Source: a virus
IMG/VR virus record: IMGVR_UViG_3300027708_000057
Location: 1-64,000 of that record
Direction: 5' to 3' (one strand)
DNA length: 64,000 bases
Positions 24,981 to 33,860 of the stretch are shown one piece after another. The notes beneath the pieces are model-generated. The model was not told the origin of the DNA. It made no database searches and worked only from the letters and a program-made list of their open reading frames with translations. The translations under genes and the position numbers were made by a program. The number at the start of each line of letters is the position of its first letter. The stretch's first letter is position 1.

Positions 24981-26040
24981 TGACTTCAGCTGGTTCTACT
25001 TTATCAAATGCTAACAAATCTTTCAAAGATATAGTAAAGTGTTTTTTAACGGCTTGTTTAAAATCTGTCACATTAAAAATTGTATCTTCCCAAAACTCCT
25101 TAGTCATTGTTGCAGCTACTCGAAGATTTCCTGTAAGGGCTGTTTGAGTTTTTGGATCAAATGCGTAATACCATCCTTGTTTTTCAGACTTAACATATCC
25201 TAACTCTTTTGCCACATCAAGGAGTCCTGAGTATTTCTCAATACCATTTTTCCAAGAAATAGAAATCGGAATTTTAGATTTTTCTTTAACAAACCTAGAT
25301 TTTTCCACATTAATAACGAAATTATATCCAGTAATATCGGTCCCGAATTTTTCTTGCTGACGCCCAATGAAAAAGATAGAATTTGCCCCATAATAATTTC
25401 CAGTTCCCCCGCTCATAATATCTTTCGGGTATAAGGATTGTTCTTTGTATGTATGATTTACTACAATTAGAGGAATATCATTAATTTCCAAATATGGAAC
25501 GATCATTCGAAAAAGACTTTTCAACGCCTTTGCCCTCGTCATATCTCCTACTGATTTTTCTGCTAATGTATCTTCGATTTCCTTTTTACTAGCCACGTTA
25601 CCTACGGAATCTATAATAATAATGACTTTATCGGCCCGATTGATATTCTCTAATTGTCCAACTAAATCGAATTTCAGTTCCTCTAAATTCTTCACAGGAA
25701 TATGCAGTACTCGATTTAGATCAATTCCACAACTAGTAAAATATGATTGAGGCGCACCAAATTCTGTATCATAGAACATCAAAATCGCATCTTTATCTTT
25801 TTTAAGATACGCGGAAGCAATAATTAAAGAGTATAGACTTTTTAGATGCTTACTTGGTCCAGCAAATGTAGTTACGCCAGATGTTAACCCTCCATCAATA
25901 TCTCCTGATAATGCCACATTTAGCATTGGAATTCCTGTTGAAGTGAAATCTTTGATTCCAAAGAATTTGGAGTCAGCTAGTACATCTGCTTCTTTGATCT
26001 TACAATTTTTTTTTAATTTTTCTAGTAATGAATTTGACAT
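24961..26040 (-). CDS. uvsX: UvsX RecA-like recombinase
   Basis: 359 residues (T4 UvsX is 391). The P-loop is the relaxed GPSKHLKS form, as in T4 (GPSKSFKS), at about residues 61-68. Also seen are the MFYDTEFGAP block, Walker B VIIIIDSVGN, the VGDMTRAKALKSLFR block and the VVNHTY strand. It performs strand exchange for recombination-dependent replication. Starts after an ATATATAAACAT leader. Confidence 0.93.
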   Translation of the reverse strand: MSNSLLEKLKKNCKIKEADVLADSKFFGIKDFTSTGIPMLNVALSGDIDGGLTSGVTTFAGPSKHLKSLYSLIIASAYLKKDKDAILMFYDTEFGAPQSYFTSCGIDLNRVLHIPVKNLEELKFDLVGQLENINRADKVIIIIDSVGNVASKKEIEDTLAEKSVGDMTRAKALKSLFRMIVPYLEINDIPLIVVNHTYKEQSLYPKDIMSGGTGNYYGANSIFFIGRQQEKFGTDITGYNFVINVEKSRFVKEKSKIPISISWKNGIEKYSGLLDVAKELGYVKSEKQGWYYAFDPKTQTALTGNLRVAATMTKEFWEDTIFNVTDFKQAVKKHFTISLKDLLAFDKVEPAEVIEDELT

Positions 26041-26072
26041 ATGTTTATATATTGTATTCTTTTATTGTTAAA

Positions 26073-26477
26073 TCAAGCAGGGTCATTTGTTAAGAAAAAA
26101 TGATTAATAATATAATCATCTCCAATTAATCCATCTTTCACAGTTCCCATTCCAGAAGGTCTTAGAAATAAAGTTTTATTGAACTGCGATTCAAATGACG
26201 GAAGATGAATCGGAAAATGTTTTGATAATAATACCGGAGAAAACTCAGCTTCTCCAATTAAGTTATCACCTTCAATTTTAATATCGGTAATCATTCCAAC
26301 AGCATCTTCTAAATTCACTTCAGATCTTTCCAATGATAGATGTGATGTTACAAATAACCTTCGTTCTTCCATATCTTTCCTCGATTTTTCAATTGCTTTT
26401 TCAATGACTTCGCTTGGGTAAATTCGGTCATTATGGTTCGGAGAATTTAGTGTAAGTAAAGTAGTTGTATATTTCAT
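26073..26477 (-). CDS. Small gp21-like protease-fold protein
   Basis: 134 residues. The segment NHNDRIYPSEVIEKAIEK parallels NRN.R.YP..ILE.AV of gp21. It also has a His in VTSHLS, a D(N)L(I)GEA strand, and FLRPSGMGTV in place of the serine motif. So it looks like a compact paralogue of the prohead protease family, here in the replication region rather than the head module. Whether it is active is unknown. It overlaps the upstream gene's stop by four bases. Confidence 0.55.
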   Translation of the reverse strand: MKYTTTLLTLNSPNHNDRIYPSEVIEKAIEKSRKDMEERRLFVTSHLSLERSEVNLEDAVGMITDIKIEGDNLIGEAEFSPVLLSKHFPIHLPSFESQFNKTLFLRPSGMGTVKDGLIGDDYIINHFFLTNDPA

Positions 26478-26719
26478 TTGGTTATATTGATTTTTAGAAG
26501 AACTTTAGGATTTTTCGGAATATCAATTGATATTTTGTAGTCAGTGATTATTCCTGATAACAAACCATTCGTTAAATCTTTTTCAAGAAGTTGCGTAACT
26601 AATTTTTCAATTTCTGATATTGAAACAGGAATATCATTATATAAAATGGAGAAACTCTTTTGTAAATATGCAACAGCACACGCAATAAGATGACACCGTT
26701 TTTTCTCTTCTACAGTCAT
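26474..26719 (-). CDS. Small protein of unknown function
   Basis: 81 residues. The N-terminal half is helical (EEKKRCHLIACAVAYLQKS), the C-terminal half strand-rich (DYKISIDIPKNPKVLLKINI). Overlaps the protease-like gene by ATGA-type coupling. No family recognised. Confidence 0.5.
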   Translation of the reverse strand: MTVEEKKRCHLIACAVAYLQKSFSILYNDIPVSISEIEKLVTQLLEKDLTNGLLSGIITDYKISIDIPKNPKVLLKINITK

Positions 26720-26724
26720 AATTA

Positions 26725-26934
26725 TTAACCTTCTAGATATTTCTCTAAAGTCAATTCATGTTTGTGAAAACTCTCCTCAATGAAACATCCATATTCGCTT
26801 TTATACTGCACCCACCAACAATTAGGATTTGTCAAATATAAGGACGTAATTACTCCCCAACAATTGACGGAGCCGCCATATCCACATGCATCAATATCCT
26901 GATGCGAAATCCACACATTATCTCCGATTTTCAT
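26725..26934 (-). CDS. Small protein of unknown function
   Basis: 69 residues, starting MKIGDNVWISH and rich in W, Y and C (CGYGGSVNCWGVITSL, CWWVQYKSEYG). Compact beta-rich domain, possibly SH3-like or metal-binding. It overlaps the next gene's stop (ATGA). Confidence 0.5.
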   Translation of the reverse strand: MKIGDNVWISHQDIDACGYGGSVNCWGVITSLYLTNPNCWWVQYKSEYGCFIEESFHKHELTLEKYLEG

Positions 26935-27164
26935 TTTCGAATTAGTAAAAGTTTAATGAGATTGAAAGTGACAATACACATTTCAATTATAAGTACACTA
27001 ATAATTGCCACAACAACACCAAGCCAAAAATTTTCACAAAGTTTTCCATATTGAATTAACCATGGTGGTACATTAATTACCAAAGTGGTAAATGGTATTG
27101 AAATCAGTGATGTGGCAAGGAATAGTGTAACAATCAATGCTAAGATATTACTAATGATTTTCAT
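26931..27164 (-). CDS. Two-helix membrane protein
   Basis: 77 residues from the ATG at 27164, chosen because it follows AAATAAT and abuts the upstream stop; a longer frame reaches 27218. Two hydrophobic helices (ISNILALIVTLFLATSLISI and LGVVVAIISVLIIEM) are joined by a short loop. Holin-like topology but no other evidence for that. Confidence 0.5.
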   Translation of the reverse strand: MKIISNILALIVTLFLATSLISIPFTTLVINVPPWLIQYGKLCENFWLGVVVAIISVLIIEMCIVTFNLIKLLLIRK

Positions 27165-27165
27165 A

Positions 27166-27384
27166 TTATTTCGTTGGTAGATTTCGAGTAGATTCATAAC
27201 CTTTACGGCAAGCATCAATTACTTTTGGATGAATATAATGTTCTGGTACAGTAGCTTCATGATCATTAATTCTACACCAATCACCATCATCAGTTCCAAA
27301 ATAGTACGCAATCCTAAGATCGTGAACATTAGGTTCTTCGTCAATTGCACATGTTGAATGCATTAGATTATTAATTATTCCCAT
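27166..27384 (-). CDS. Small protein of unknown function
   Basis: 72 residues with a central YYFGTDDGDWCRINDHE...EHYIHP stretch that may bind metal. Overlaps the upstream gene end by 14 bases. No family recognised. Confidence 0.45.
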   Translation of the reverse strand: MGIINNLMHSTCAIDEEPNVHDLRIAYYFGTDDGDWCRINDHEATVPEHYIHPKVIDACRKGYESTRNLPTK

Positions 27385-27724
27385 GATTGTTAAAGATGTG
27401 TTTTCTATATCGCATAATATTAGTAAGATAAAGTAAATCCATATCTTCTAAATCTTGTTCATACGTCTTCATATTTTTTGAAGTCAATTCAGCTTTAATG
27501 ATAGAATCGATATGTACTCCTCGATCTCGCTCGATATACTCCTTAAATTCTTCAAAAAACCCTTGTTCAAACGACGAAAACTTTCTCGAGGAGAATTCCC
27601 TAGATTTAATAAATTCCATTGTACAAGCAAATAGAATATTTAAAATTGGATCTTCATTAGTAGTTGCAGATGCGGAGAACATCTCAGAAAGACGTTCATA
27701 TAACGATTGTGTTTTATTTTTCAT
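27371..27724 (-). CDS. Helical protein of unknown function beside TnpB copy 1
   Basis: 117 residues, mostly helical (ILNILFACTMEFIKSREF, FEQGFFEEFKEYIERDRG). Its ATG comes directly after the terminal palindrome of the TnpB-like element, so the element may have replaced its original leader. Confidence 0.5.
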   Translation of the reverse strand: MKNKTQSLYERLSEMFSASATTNEDPILNILFACTMEFIKSREFSSRKFSSFEQGFFEEFKEYIERDRGVHIDSIIKAELTSKNMKTYEQDLEDMDLLYLTNIMRYRKHIFNNHGNN

Positions 27725-27760
27725 AGTTACAATTTTTATTGAAAATTTTCAGTAAGATTG
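27723..27760. repeat. Terminal palindrome of TnpB-like copy 1
   Basis: Imperfect inverted repeat (ACAATTTTTATTGAAAA versus TTTTCAGTAAGATTGT) at the 3' end of the element. The perfect form is at copy 2. Confidence 0.6.
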
Positions 27761-28952
27761 TTTTTAGTATCCGGGGCTATAAGCTCCGAACCATCAATCT
27801 TAAATAAACCTTCTGGTTTCCAAAAGAAACCCTTGCCTAAGTTAAGACCTTTGCCTAAAAAGTTAAACGGAATCGGTTCAAGATCACATTCATGATTCAT
27901 AGCGGCGTTAAAGTCGGCATCACCGACCCATCCGCAGTTTTTACATGAATACTCCTTCCCTTCCTATTAGCCTTCCGGACCAGACTGTATTGATGGCATC
28001 TTTGAGACCGATAAACACTTTCTTGCAAAACAACTGGAACCTCCAGTTCTTCACAACGCCATAAAACCTTATCTCTTATCTCAGGATTCGACCAATGAGT
28101 CATACTTCTGGAAGTTTTAACACCTTTATTGATGTTGACGATCTTTTCCAACCTAACTTCCGATAGGTTAGAAAAATCCAATTGGTTTATGCTCCAATTG
28201 ACAAAATTTTTACGATGGGTTTGAGCTTTCTTAAAGCCTTTAGAACCCTTCTTTTTTCTTGATAACTTTTTGATTACTGATTGTAATGAATGGCCATGGC
28301 AATCGGCATCTGGTGTGGTTTGACCATCGGAAAGAGTTGCAACTGTTTTAAGACCTTGATCAATACCAATAATCTTATCACCTTGTGCTTTTGGACTCTT
28401 TTCTACCTTCCAAGCAAGCTGAAAATGATTCTTGAAAATCTTAATGGAATTACAGATAGTTCCGTTCTTACTCCACTTTTGGAAAGGTTTTGTTTTATCA
28501 ATAGGAATATTAATATGACCAAATACTTTCCCTAAAGATTTTAGTCTGGCAAATCCAGCAAACTCTTTACTTTTATCAAATTCGAAGTCTAAACATAATC
28601 AACTCAGTTGAGGATATATGATATTCTTTATTTCAGGTTTTGAATATACTGAATTTAAATTCTTCCCATACTTTTCATTTATGAATAATCGCCGTTTTTG
28701 CTTTTCAATAGTTCCCGCAACAATTCCTCTTGCTTGATCAATGCAACGCCTTAAAGCTCTAGCAGACATGCCAGTTTTATCGACATAAGAAGTATCTAGA
28801 TATTTTGCGATTACTAAATTGTCTGGTAAATTATCCCAAATATTATTAATAGCAATTCTACATATCTTATCATACTTATGAACAAATGCTTCCAGACGAG
28901 AATCCTTTCCGAGATTCAATTTCTTGAAGGAATGCCTTGTGGAACCCATCAT
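27736..28952 (-). pseudogene. TnpB-like (IS200/IS605 OrfB) gene, decayed copy 1
   Basis: Reading through two defects gives about 400 residues typical of TnpB: N-terminal helical region, RuvC-I (IIGIDQGLKTVATLSDG), RuvC-II-like Glu segment (SEVRLEKIVNINKG), zinc ribbon and RuvC-III (DADFNAAMNHE). Defects are an in-frame TGA at 28599-28601 and a one-base deletion near 27960 just before the second CxxC; the first zinc-ribbon Cys pair is also broken (CHQY). No TnpA gene is near. The 3' end runs into an imperfect terminal palindrome. Confidence 0.85.
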
Positions 28953-28968
28953 GGTAAAATGGTCCCTT

Positions 28969-30048
28969 TCAAGGATATAAATAAGTTATTACTGAGCTTT
29001 TAAGTTTATTTTGAAACCATGTAGCTGCCTTTTTAGATACAGCTCCTGTAATTTCCTTTCGGGAAATATCAGATGCTAACAATGAATCAGATTCTTCATT
29101 CCAGATATCTTCAACAACCCATTTAATAAAATTGGCAATTTTCTGAGGAACTGCATCTGCGGGAGATGATACTACAATACCATAACCTTGCTCAAGTCTA
29201 TCTTCATTACAATAAGTCTCTACCGCAACTTGTATTGAATCCAGCTTTACAACCTCAACTGTTATTGTCTTTTTTACATGAGATTTTGAATGAGATTCAC
29301 CCTTAACTTTAAAAGCTCTTGAAAAGCTAGGATCATCAATGGGTTTAAAAACAATACCTTCTCCATGGCCTGAAATATCGAAAGTTTTTGCGAAAGGGCA
29401 TTCCTTATCAATACTATCAACCCATTGATTCATGATCTCAATAGATTTATTGGCTTGATTCAAATCAACTTCAATAATATATGGTTTTGTTCGGCGAACA
29501 TTAAATACTCCGATATCAGGATTCTCGTAGGATGTAGAACTCCATACAGAAGTAACTTCTTCATTACTATTGTCAGTTGTAAACACTTGCTTAACTCCAA
29601 AGATAACAAACATTTTTTGCATAGAACTGAGAGCAACTCCCCCTTGAATTGAGCCCCCACACCATTCGCCATAAACAATAGTTCTTACCCCATCATTATC
29701 TGACTTAAAATGAGGGACGATCTTATACCCATCCTTGGCGACCCAATGAGCAAATCCTGCATTATCTTTAATCTGATCAATTACATTTTCTCGGGATTGA
29801 CAGTAATATGTCCCATCAGAATTAATTACGATTGCTGCATTAGTGCCATGAAGTTTTACAAAACCTTCAAATGTTATAATGGGCAATTCTTTTGTATCAT
29901 CATAGATTGGATCTCCTTTCTCATCAACTCCTGAGAATTGGTAAGACAGTTTTAAGCTTTGTAATACTTGATGATATTGTCGAATTTTTGGGAACGCGTA
30001 GTGTTTCATATTAGTAGTTATTGGTGAGTGACTCTTATTAATTTTCAT
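28969..30048 (-). CDS. RNA ligase, Rnl2-like
   Basis: 359 residues with nucleotidyltransferase motifs in order: motif I VKLHGTN near residue 65 (adenylated Lys), motif III VYGEWCGG, motif IV GEGIVFKP, motif V FKVKGE. The C-terminal ~100 residues are a helical domain. Such ligases repair nicked RNA, for example tRNAs cut by host defence. Located beside TnpB copy 1. Confidence 0.85.
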   Translation of the reverse strand: MKINKSHSPITTNMKHYAFPKIRQYHQVLQSLKLSYQFSGVDEKGDPIYDDTKELPIITFEGFVKLHGTNAAIVINSDGTYYCQSRENVIDQIKDNAGFAHWVAKDGYKIVPHFKSDNDGVRTIVYGEWCGGSIQGGVALSSMQKMFVIFGVKQVFTTDNSNEEVTSVWSSTSYENPDIGVFNVRRTKPYIIEVDLNQANKSIEIMNQWVDSIDKECPFAKTFDISGHGEGIVFKPIDDPSFSRAFKVKGESHSKSHVKKTITVEVVKLDSIQVAVETYCNEDRLEQGYGIVVSSPADAVPQKIANFIKWVVEDIWNEESDSLLASDISRKEITGAVSKKAATWFQNKLKSSVITYLYP

Positions 30049-30060
30049 TTTGTTTGTTTT

Positions 30061-30288
30061 TTAGATTGGTTTAATATATTTTACAGCTAATGGATTTTCA
30101 AATTGAGCAATTCGTATTCGATTATGTCTTGCCCGAATTCGTTGACCATCAATTGTAATATTGTGCCCACGACCACCGTCAGTGAAATCGGAAATCGCAT
30201 AAACCATTAAAGAAGCTTTTTCAATTCTTGAATCATAATCAGAGCCAAGAATATGCTTGTAATATAATTTATAGAGATAATGGATCAT
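30061..30288 (-). CDS. Small basic protein of unknown function
   Basis: 75 residues, with GGRGHNITIDGQRIRARHNRIR in its middle. Follows the ligase's upstream leader. No family recognised. Confidence 0.45.
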   Translation of the reverse strand: MIHYLYKLYYKHILGSDYDSRIEKASLMVYAISDFTDGGRGHNITIDGQRIRARHNRIRIAQFENPLAVKYIKPI

Positions 30289-30355
30289 AATTTTGTTAGA
30301 GAGATTACTTAGAATTAGTTGCGATTTCAGTAAGTAAATTTTTAGACGAATATCC

Positions 30356-30526
30356 CTATTCTGATGCAGATTCTTCTGAATCCTTGGAAATCTTCTTAAG
30401 AAATGCGGCTTCTAACTCTGCGCATTCTTCAGGAGACTTTCCTATACATTCCTCAACCAATTTTTTAGTGAGAATCTTTGCGAGCTGTTTTGTGCCCGTG
30501 TGTCTAATATATTTACTTTTGCTCAT
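30356..30526 (-). CDS. Small helical protein of unknown function
   Basis: 56 residues from the ATG at 30526 (MSKSKYIRH). Basic N-terminus, then an amphipathic helix (ECAELEAAFLKKI). Overlaps the lipoprotein gene end by 14 bases. Confidence 0.45.
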   Translation of the reverse strand: MSKSKYIRHTGTKQLAKILTKKLVEECIGKSPEECAELEAAFLKKISKDSEESASE

Positions 30527-30962
30527 TCTGTTTTTTATTATTTGTTTCACTTCTTTTCACTATGATCTCCATATATTCAGGCATTGTTCGGGCTAATTTT
30601 TTCATTTCAGCTCTATTTTTACAAAATATATCAAAAACATATTTACTATCCTTTTTTCCACCAGCTGCCGTTTTTCTTGTTACCGCCGGTCCTCTATCTT
30701 CTACGATATATTCATGTCCTAATTTTGGAATAATGATGTGAGTCCCAAATTTAAAGTTAGGGTGTGCAGCAACCGTATGATTAGGAGTAGCTTTCTTTAC
30801 ATTAGCTTGAGCAACATGTGAACCAAAAGGTTCCTCAGCACAATAATAAGTGATCCTAGCTTTGATGGTTTGATCTGTAGATTCAATGTTTGTTTGTGGT
30901 GATGCAATAGAACTACAGGACGATAGTATTAAAAACATAAGTGTTGATAATAGATATTTCAT
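30513..30962 (-). CDS. Lipoprotein with 3D (double-psi barrel) domain
   Basis: 149 residues. A signal peptide (MKYLLSTLMFLILSS) is followed by a lipobox Cys (LSSC). The mature part has ARITYYC, the (T)VAAHPNFKFGT strand, VEDRG and KYVFDIFC, the Asp-rich pattern of 3D-domain proteins related to lytic transglycosylase barrels. It likely acts on or binds the cell wall from the membrane. A lipoprotein made by the phage may alter the infected envelope. Confidence 0.7.
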   Translation of the reverse strand: MKYLLSTLMFLILSSCSSIASPQTNIESTDQTIKARITYYCAEEPFGSHVAQANVKKATPNHTVAAHPNFKFGTHIIIPKLGHEYIVEDRGPAVTRKTAAGGKKDSKYVFDIFCKNRAEMKKLARTMPEYMEIIVKRSETNNKKQNEQK

Positions 30963-31004
30963 ATTTGTTTATGGTTGAAGGCATTTAAATTCCCATAAAA
31001 GGAA

Positions 31005-31033
31005 ATTATATCATATGCCATTGTTATTGTACA
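31005..31033 (-). promoter_or_regulatory. TGTACA-N17-TATAAT promoter before lipoprotein gene
   Basis: One mismatch to TTTACA, exact 17-base spacer, exact TATAAT. The leader is about 35 bases. Confidence 0.6.
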
Positions 31034-31135
31034 TGAAGAAATAAATCATCACACACTAGACTTCAATCACGATGCCGAAATGCATCTATCGAATATTCTA
31101 CATTACCAACTTATAGTAAATGCAGCTATTTTTAT

Positions 31136-31861
31136 TTATAACTTAGAATCTGATAAATACTCAGATTTCACCAAAATATATTTCATTTTCTTTGCCATTT
31201 TTGGAGATAAAGTTTTGTACCAACTATATCCTTCAGCTTTTTTGTATAATTTTCCAGGCTCTCCTGAAATTTCACATGTTTTTGAAGATAAATTCTCAAC
31301 TAATCGTACCATACCTGCAACAACCTGATCTCCGCCTGAGTAGTAGAAGCGAAGTTCTCCAAATTTTTCCTTAATTTGGTTTATAACTACTTTAGGAACT
31401 TTTTCTATATGCCACTTATAATGTGGTCGAAACCAGGAGAAAAAATATTGGGTATTTGTAAAAATTGATAATCTCCAAGGATGTTTTTCTTTTATTAATT
31501 CTAAAATCTCAGGTTTAATAAGCCAATATTCATCGGTCTTATCTGATTTTGTTTTATATTTTTTATATGGATCAAGCAATCTATAGAAAACTTCACCTAA
31601 GGGTCTAATAAATTTATTATAGATAAACAGTTTAATAGTAAACAACATTTTATTTTTCTGAGTATGGCTTTCTCCAAATGTTGTATAATTATTAATGGAT
31701 GCACAAAGATTTTCCACAAGAAATTTCCATCCATCTGGGACATAAATTCCACAATCTGTGCAAATTGGTTTATTCTCACAATCTTTATTAAAAAGATTGG
31801 GATAAAGGTTCATAAGATGCTCTTCGAATGATATTTCTGGTTGTGTTATTTTTTTACTCAT
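31136..31861 (-). CDS. Phage protein of unknown function with C-terminal Cys-containing domain
   Basis: 241 residues from the ATG at 31861 (MSKKITQPEISFEEHL). The frame is open further upstream, but that region overlaps the next gene. CTDCGIYVPDGW near residue 35 and a conserved IKEKFGELRFYYSGGD...LVENLSSKTCEISG...W.KTL segment near the end are seen in other phage and bacterial proteins of unknown role. Confidence 0.6.
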   Translation of the reverse strand: MSKKITQPEISFEEHLMNLYPNLFNKDCENKPICTDCGIYVPDGWKFLVENLCASINNYTTFGESHTQKNKMLFTIKLFIYNKFIRPLGEVFYRLLDPYKKYKTKSDKTDEYWLIKPEILELIKEKHPWRLSIFTNTQYFFSWFRPHYKWHIEKVPKVVINQIKEKFGELRFYYSGGDQVVAGMVRLVENLSSKTCEISGEPGKLYKKAEGYSWYKTLSPKMAKKMKYILVKSEYLSDSKL

Positions 31862-31877
31862 AATTAACATTGGGGGG

Positions 31878-32078
31878 TTAAAAAGGATGTGGGATATTCG
31901 GAACAAGTGGTAAATGAAACAGTGGAAGAACTTTACAATCTGAATAAAACAGAATCGAAGGGTTAGGAGGATTATTTCTGAATTCCTCAAATTCTTTCCG
32001 AAGATATGCAAGTTCTTTACGTAGATCCTCAATTTCTTTAAGTAATTCTGATTTTTTATGTCCATAGATATCCAACAT
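31878..32078 (-). CDS. Short coiled-coil protein
   Basis: 66 residues: a heptad-like helix (KKSELLKEIEDLRKELAYLRKEF) then a proline-rich hydrophobic tail. It overlaps the end of the upstream gene by 23 bases. No known function. Confidence 0.5.
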   Translation of the reverse strand: MLDIYGHKKSELLKEIEDLRKELAYLRKEFEEFRNNPPNPSILFYSDCKVLPLFHLPLVPNIPHPF

Positions 32079-32874
32079 TTTTTGTGATTACTCCCATAGC
32101 CCATTGATCTTTCTCTTCGATCAATGCTTCAATCCGATTAGTCTCTGCATAAATTTTTTCATACGTTGCTCCAAATCGTTCTTCACAAGACTTAAGTACT
32201 GTAAATGAAATCCCATTTACAATCTTTTTATCTTTTTGAATCCAATCATCAGAAAAAGTACTTTCCGGATATGATGCATTAAGATCAATCTCTAATTGCG
32301 GCCGTTCGGTCTTTACATATTCATATGCTTTTTTAAGATCACCATATAATTTATTGATATTATCGACATACTCTTGTGTTGCATATCCTTTCTCAATATC
32401 TTCACTCCAGTCCATATCGAGCTGATCCAAACAATTTTCTTCTTCAACGAAGTTTATCAAACAAGTGAATAGAAGATTTGGAATTAAATCAACTTTATCC
32501 GTCCAAGTTTTTGGAATGGAATTTCTCAACCAATCTTGGCAATCTTCATTATCTTCACTAGTTTCTGTTTTTGTAGAAGGTTTCTCCATCAATGCAGCCT
32601 TTAATTCCTCAACTATTTTTTTCTGATAAATGAGTTCATTCCTATAAGCTTGAATTAGATTATTAGCATTATGAGTATCTGTTAAAAGAGCTTTATCGAC
32701 TTCTTTTAGCCACAATTGACATATTGGATCAGACAGTTTAAATTCATACTCTTCTGGTTCGGTGTAATTTGAATCACTTGTATATTTACACATAATAGCT
32801 TCTCGTACTTCTTTAGGATATGCATAATCAGTAGGTTCAAATTTATAATCCGTCGGTTTAAATTTGGAATTCAT
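32056..32874 (-). CDS. Protein of unknown function
   Basis: 272 residues, acidic, with an N-terminal near-repeat (KFKPTDYKFEPTDY) and several long helices (ANNLIQAYRNELIYQKKIVEEL). A TTTACA/TATAAT promoter lies just upstream. No family recognised. Confidence 0.55.
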   Translation of the reverse strand: MNSKFKPTDYKFEPTDYAYPKEVREAIMCKYTSDSNYTEPEEYEFKLSDPICQLWLKEVDKALLTDTHNANNLIQAYRNELIYQKKIVEELKAALMEKPSTKTETSEDNEDCQDWLRNSIPKTWTDKVDLIPNLLFTCLINFVEEENCLDQLDMDWSEDIEKGYATQEYVDNINKLYGDLKKAYEYVKTERPQLEIDLNASYPESTFSDDWIQKDKKIVNGISFTVLKSCEERFGATYEKIYAETNRIEALIEEKDQWAMGVITKNVGYLWT

Positions 32875-32880
32875 ATTATT

Positions 32881-32909
32881 ATTATAAACTAATTTTGATG
32901 CTTTGTAAA
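32881..32909 (-). promoter_or_regulatory. TTTACA-N17-TATAAT promoter before 32056-32874
   Basis: Exact -35 and -10 hexamers with 17-base spacing, inside the end of the NADAR gene. Predicted start of transcription is at the ATG. Confidence 0.75.
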
Positions 32910-33464
32910 TGCGTATTTTCTAACCCACCCTATAATATCTCCAAGTAGATTTTTCCCAGACCAAAGTGTTTGATCAAAACATGCAGGATCATCAATATCA
33001 ATTCCAGTTCCCCAAACGAGATCAATTGCAGTAGATTCTGCAAATTTTGTGTCATAAGGAAATTGCATTATGAAGTTTTTAAGATGTTCATTTTGTGTGA
33101 ATTTTTGAAAATTTCCAATAGAAACTAATTCGAATTTCATACTATCCCAAATCTCCTGATCATAATTCTTAACTTGTCTGCCGAGCGCTTGCATTTCCCG
33201 AGGATTTCTTTCATTCATGATCTTTTCAAGAGTCTCTTTATCACCAAACAATTTAGCCTTTGCTGCCATCATAAATTGTTCTGCGCACATATAAGTGATC
33301 GGAGGATCATCCCAGTTATCACATAATTTATGACTTGTAAAGTTTGATGATTGATTAGAGAAACACCCCCACCATTGGGAAAAAGGGCTTGTTTTGAAAA
33401 GACATACTCTGTTCTCAATTTTGCACCCGTATTCTTCGGGACTCTTCAATGTTTCTATTTTCAT
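32889..33464 (-). CDS. NADAR-family protein (ADP-ribose/NAD-related hydrolase)
   Basis: 191 residues from the ATG at 33464. Motifs typical of the family are seen: F(S)NQSS..F near the start, CAEQFMMAAKAKLFGD, LGRQVKNYD.EIWD, LVWGTGI and W.GKNLLGDIIGWVR near the end. NADAR enzymes cleave ADP-ribose from guanine in DNA or act on NAD-derived metabolites, and phage members can counter DarT-type ADP-ribosylation. Activity here is inferred from family. Confidence 0.85.
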   Translation of the reverse strand: MKIETLKSPEEYGCKIENRVCLFKTSPFSQWWGCFSNQSSNFTSHKLCDNWDDPPITYMCAEQFMMAAKAKLFGDKETLEKIMNERNPREMQALGRQVKNYDQEIWDSMKFELVSIGNFQKFTQNEHLKNFIMQFPYDTKFAESTAIDLVWGTGIDIDDPACFDQTLWSGKNLLGDIIGWVRKYAFTKHQN

Positions 33465-33468
33465 ATTG

Positions 33469-33843
33469 TTAATTAAATTTCCGCGTTTGACTTTGATTGA
33501 ATTGTGGAATCCCCAAAGCATCTTTACCTGAACTCTTCGATCCCTTTATAAGATAGTATCCAGCATTACTCCATTCCTCATAAGACATTGCCGTATCATC
33601 CATTTCTAATTTTAAACTCTTTAGATTTTTAACTCCTCCTCTTGGTAATATATAACCATCTTTATGATAATGGAATAAAAACTTATCTTCTTTAACTTTC
33701 TTCTGTTTTGCTACTGTACTCGCCGACAATAATTCATGATCAATTGGTTGGGTCTCGAAAAAGTCCATTCCAGAATCATCATGAAATAATTCTGGAAGTT
33801 TTAATGGAGAATGATCACATAGGAAATCAAGTAGATTGTTCAC
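33469..33843 (-). CDS. Protein of unknown function, 5' end probably altered by TnpB copy 2
   Basis: 124 residues from a GTG at 33843. A later ATG exists at residue 26. The C-terminus (YYLIKGSKSSGKDALGIPQFNQSQ) looks conserved. Copy 2 of the TnpB-like element begins about 20 bases upstream of the GTG, so the original start may have been lost; GTG starts are rare in this window. Confidence 0.45.
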   Translation of the reverse strand: MNNLLDFLCDHSPLKLPELFHDDSGMDFFETQPIDHELLSASTVAKQKKVKEDKFLFHYHKDGYILPRGGVKNLKSLKLEMDDTAMSYEEWSNAGYYLIKGSKSSGKDALGIPQFNQSQTRKFN

Positions 33844-33860
33844 AGATTATAATGAGATGT

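Noticed and set aside
31878-32104. N-terminal extension of the 31136-31861 protein to 32104
   Set aside because: The extension overlaps a better coiled-coil gene in another frame, and the ATG at 31861 begins a normal-looking protein.
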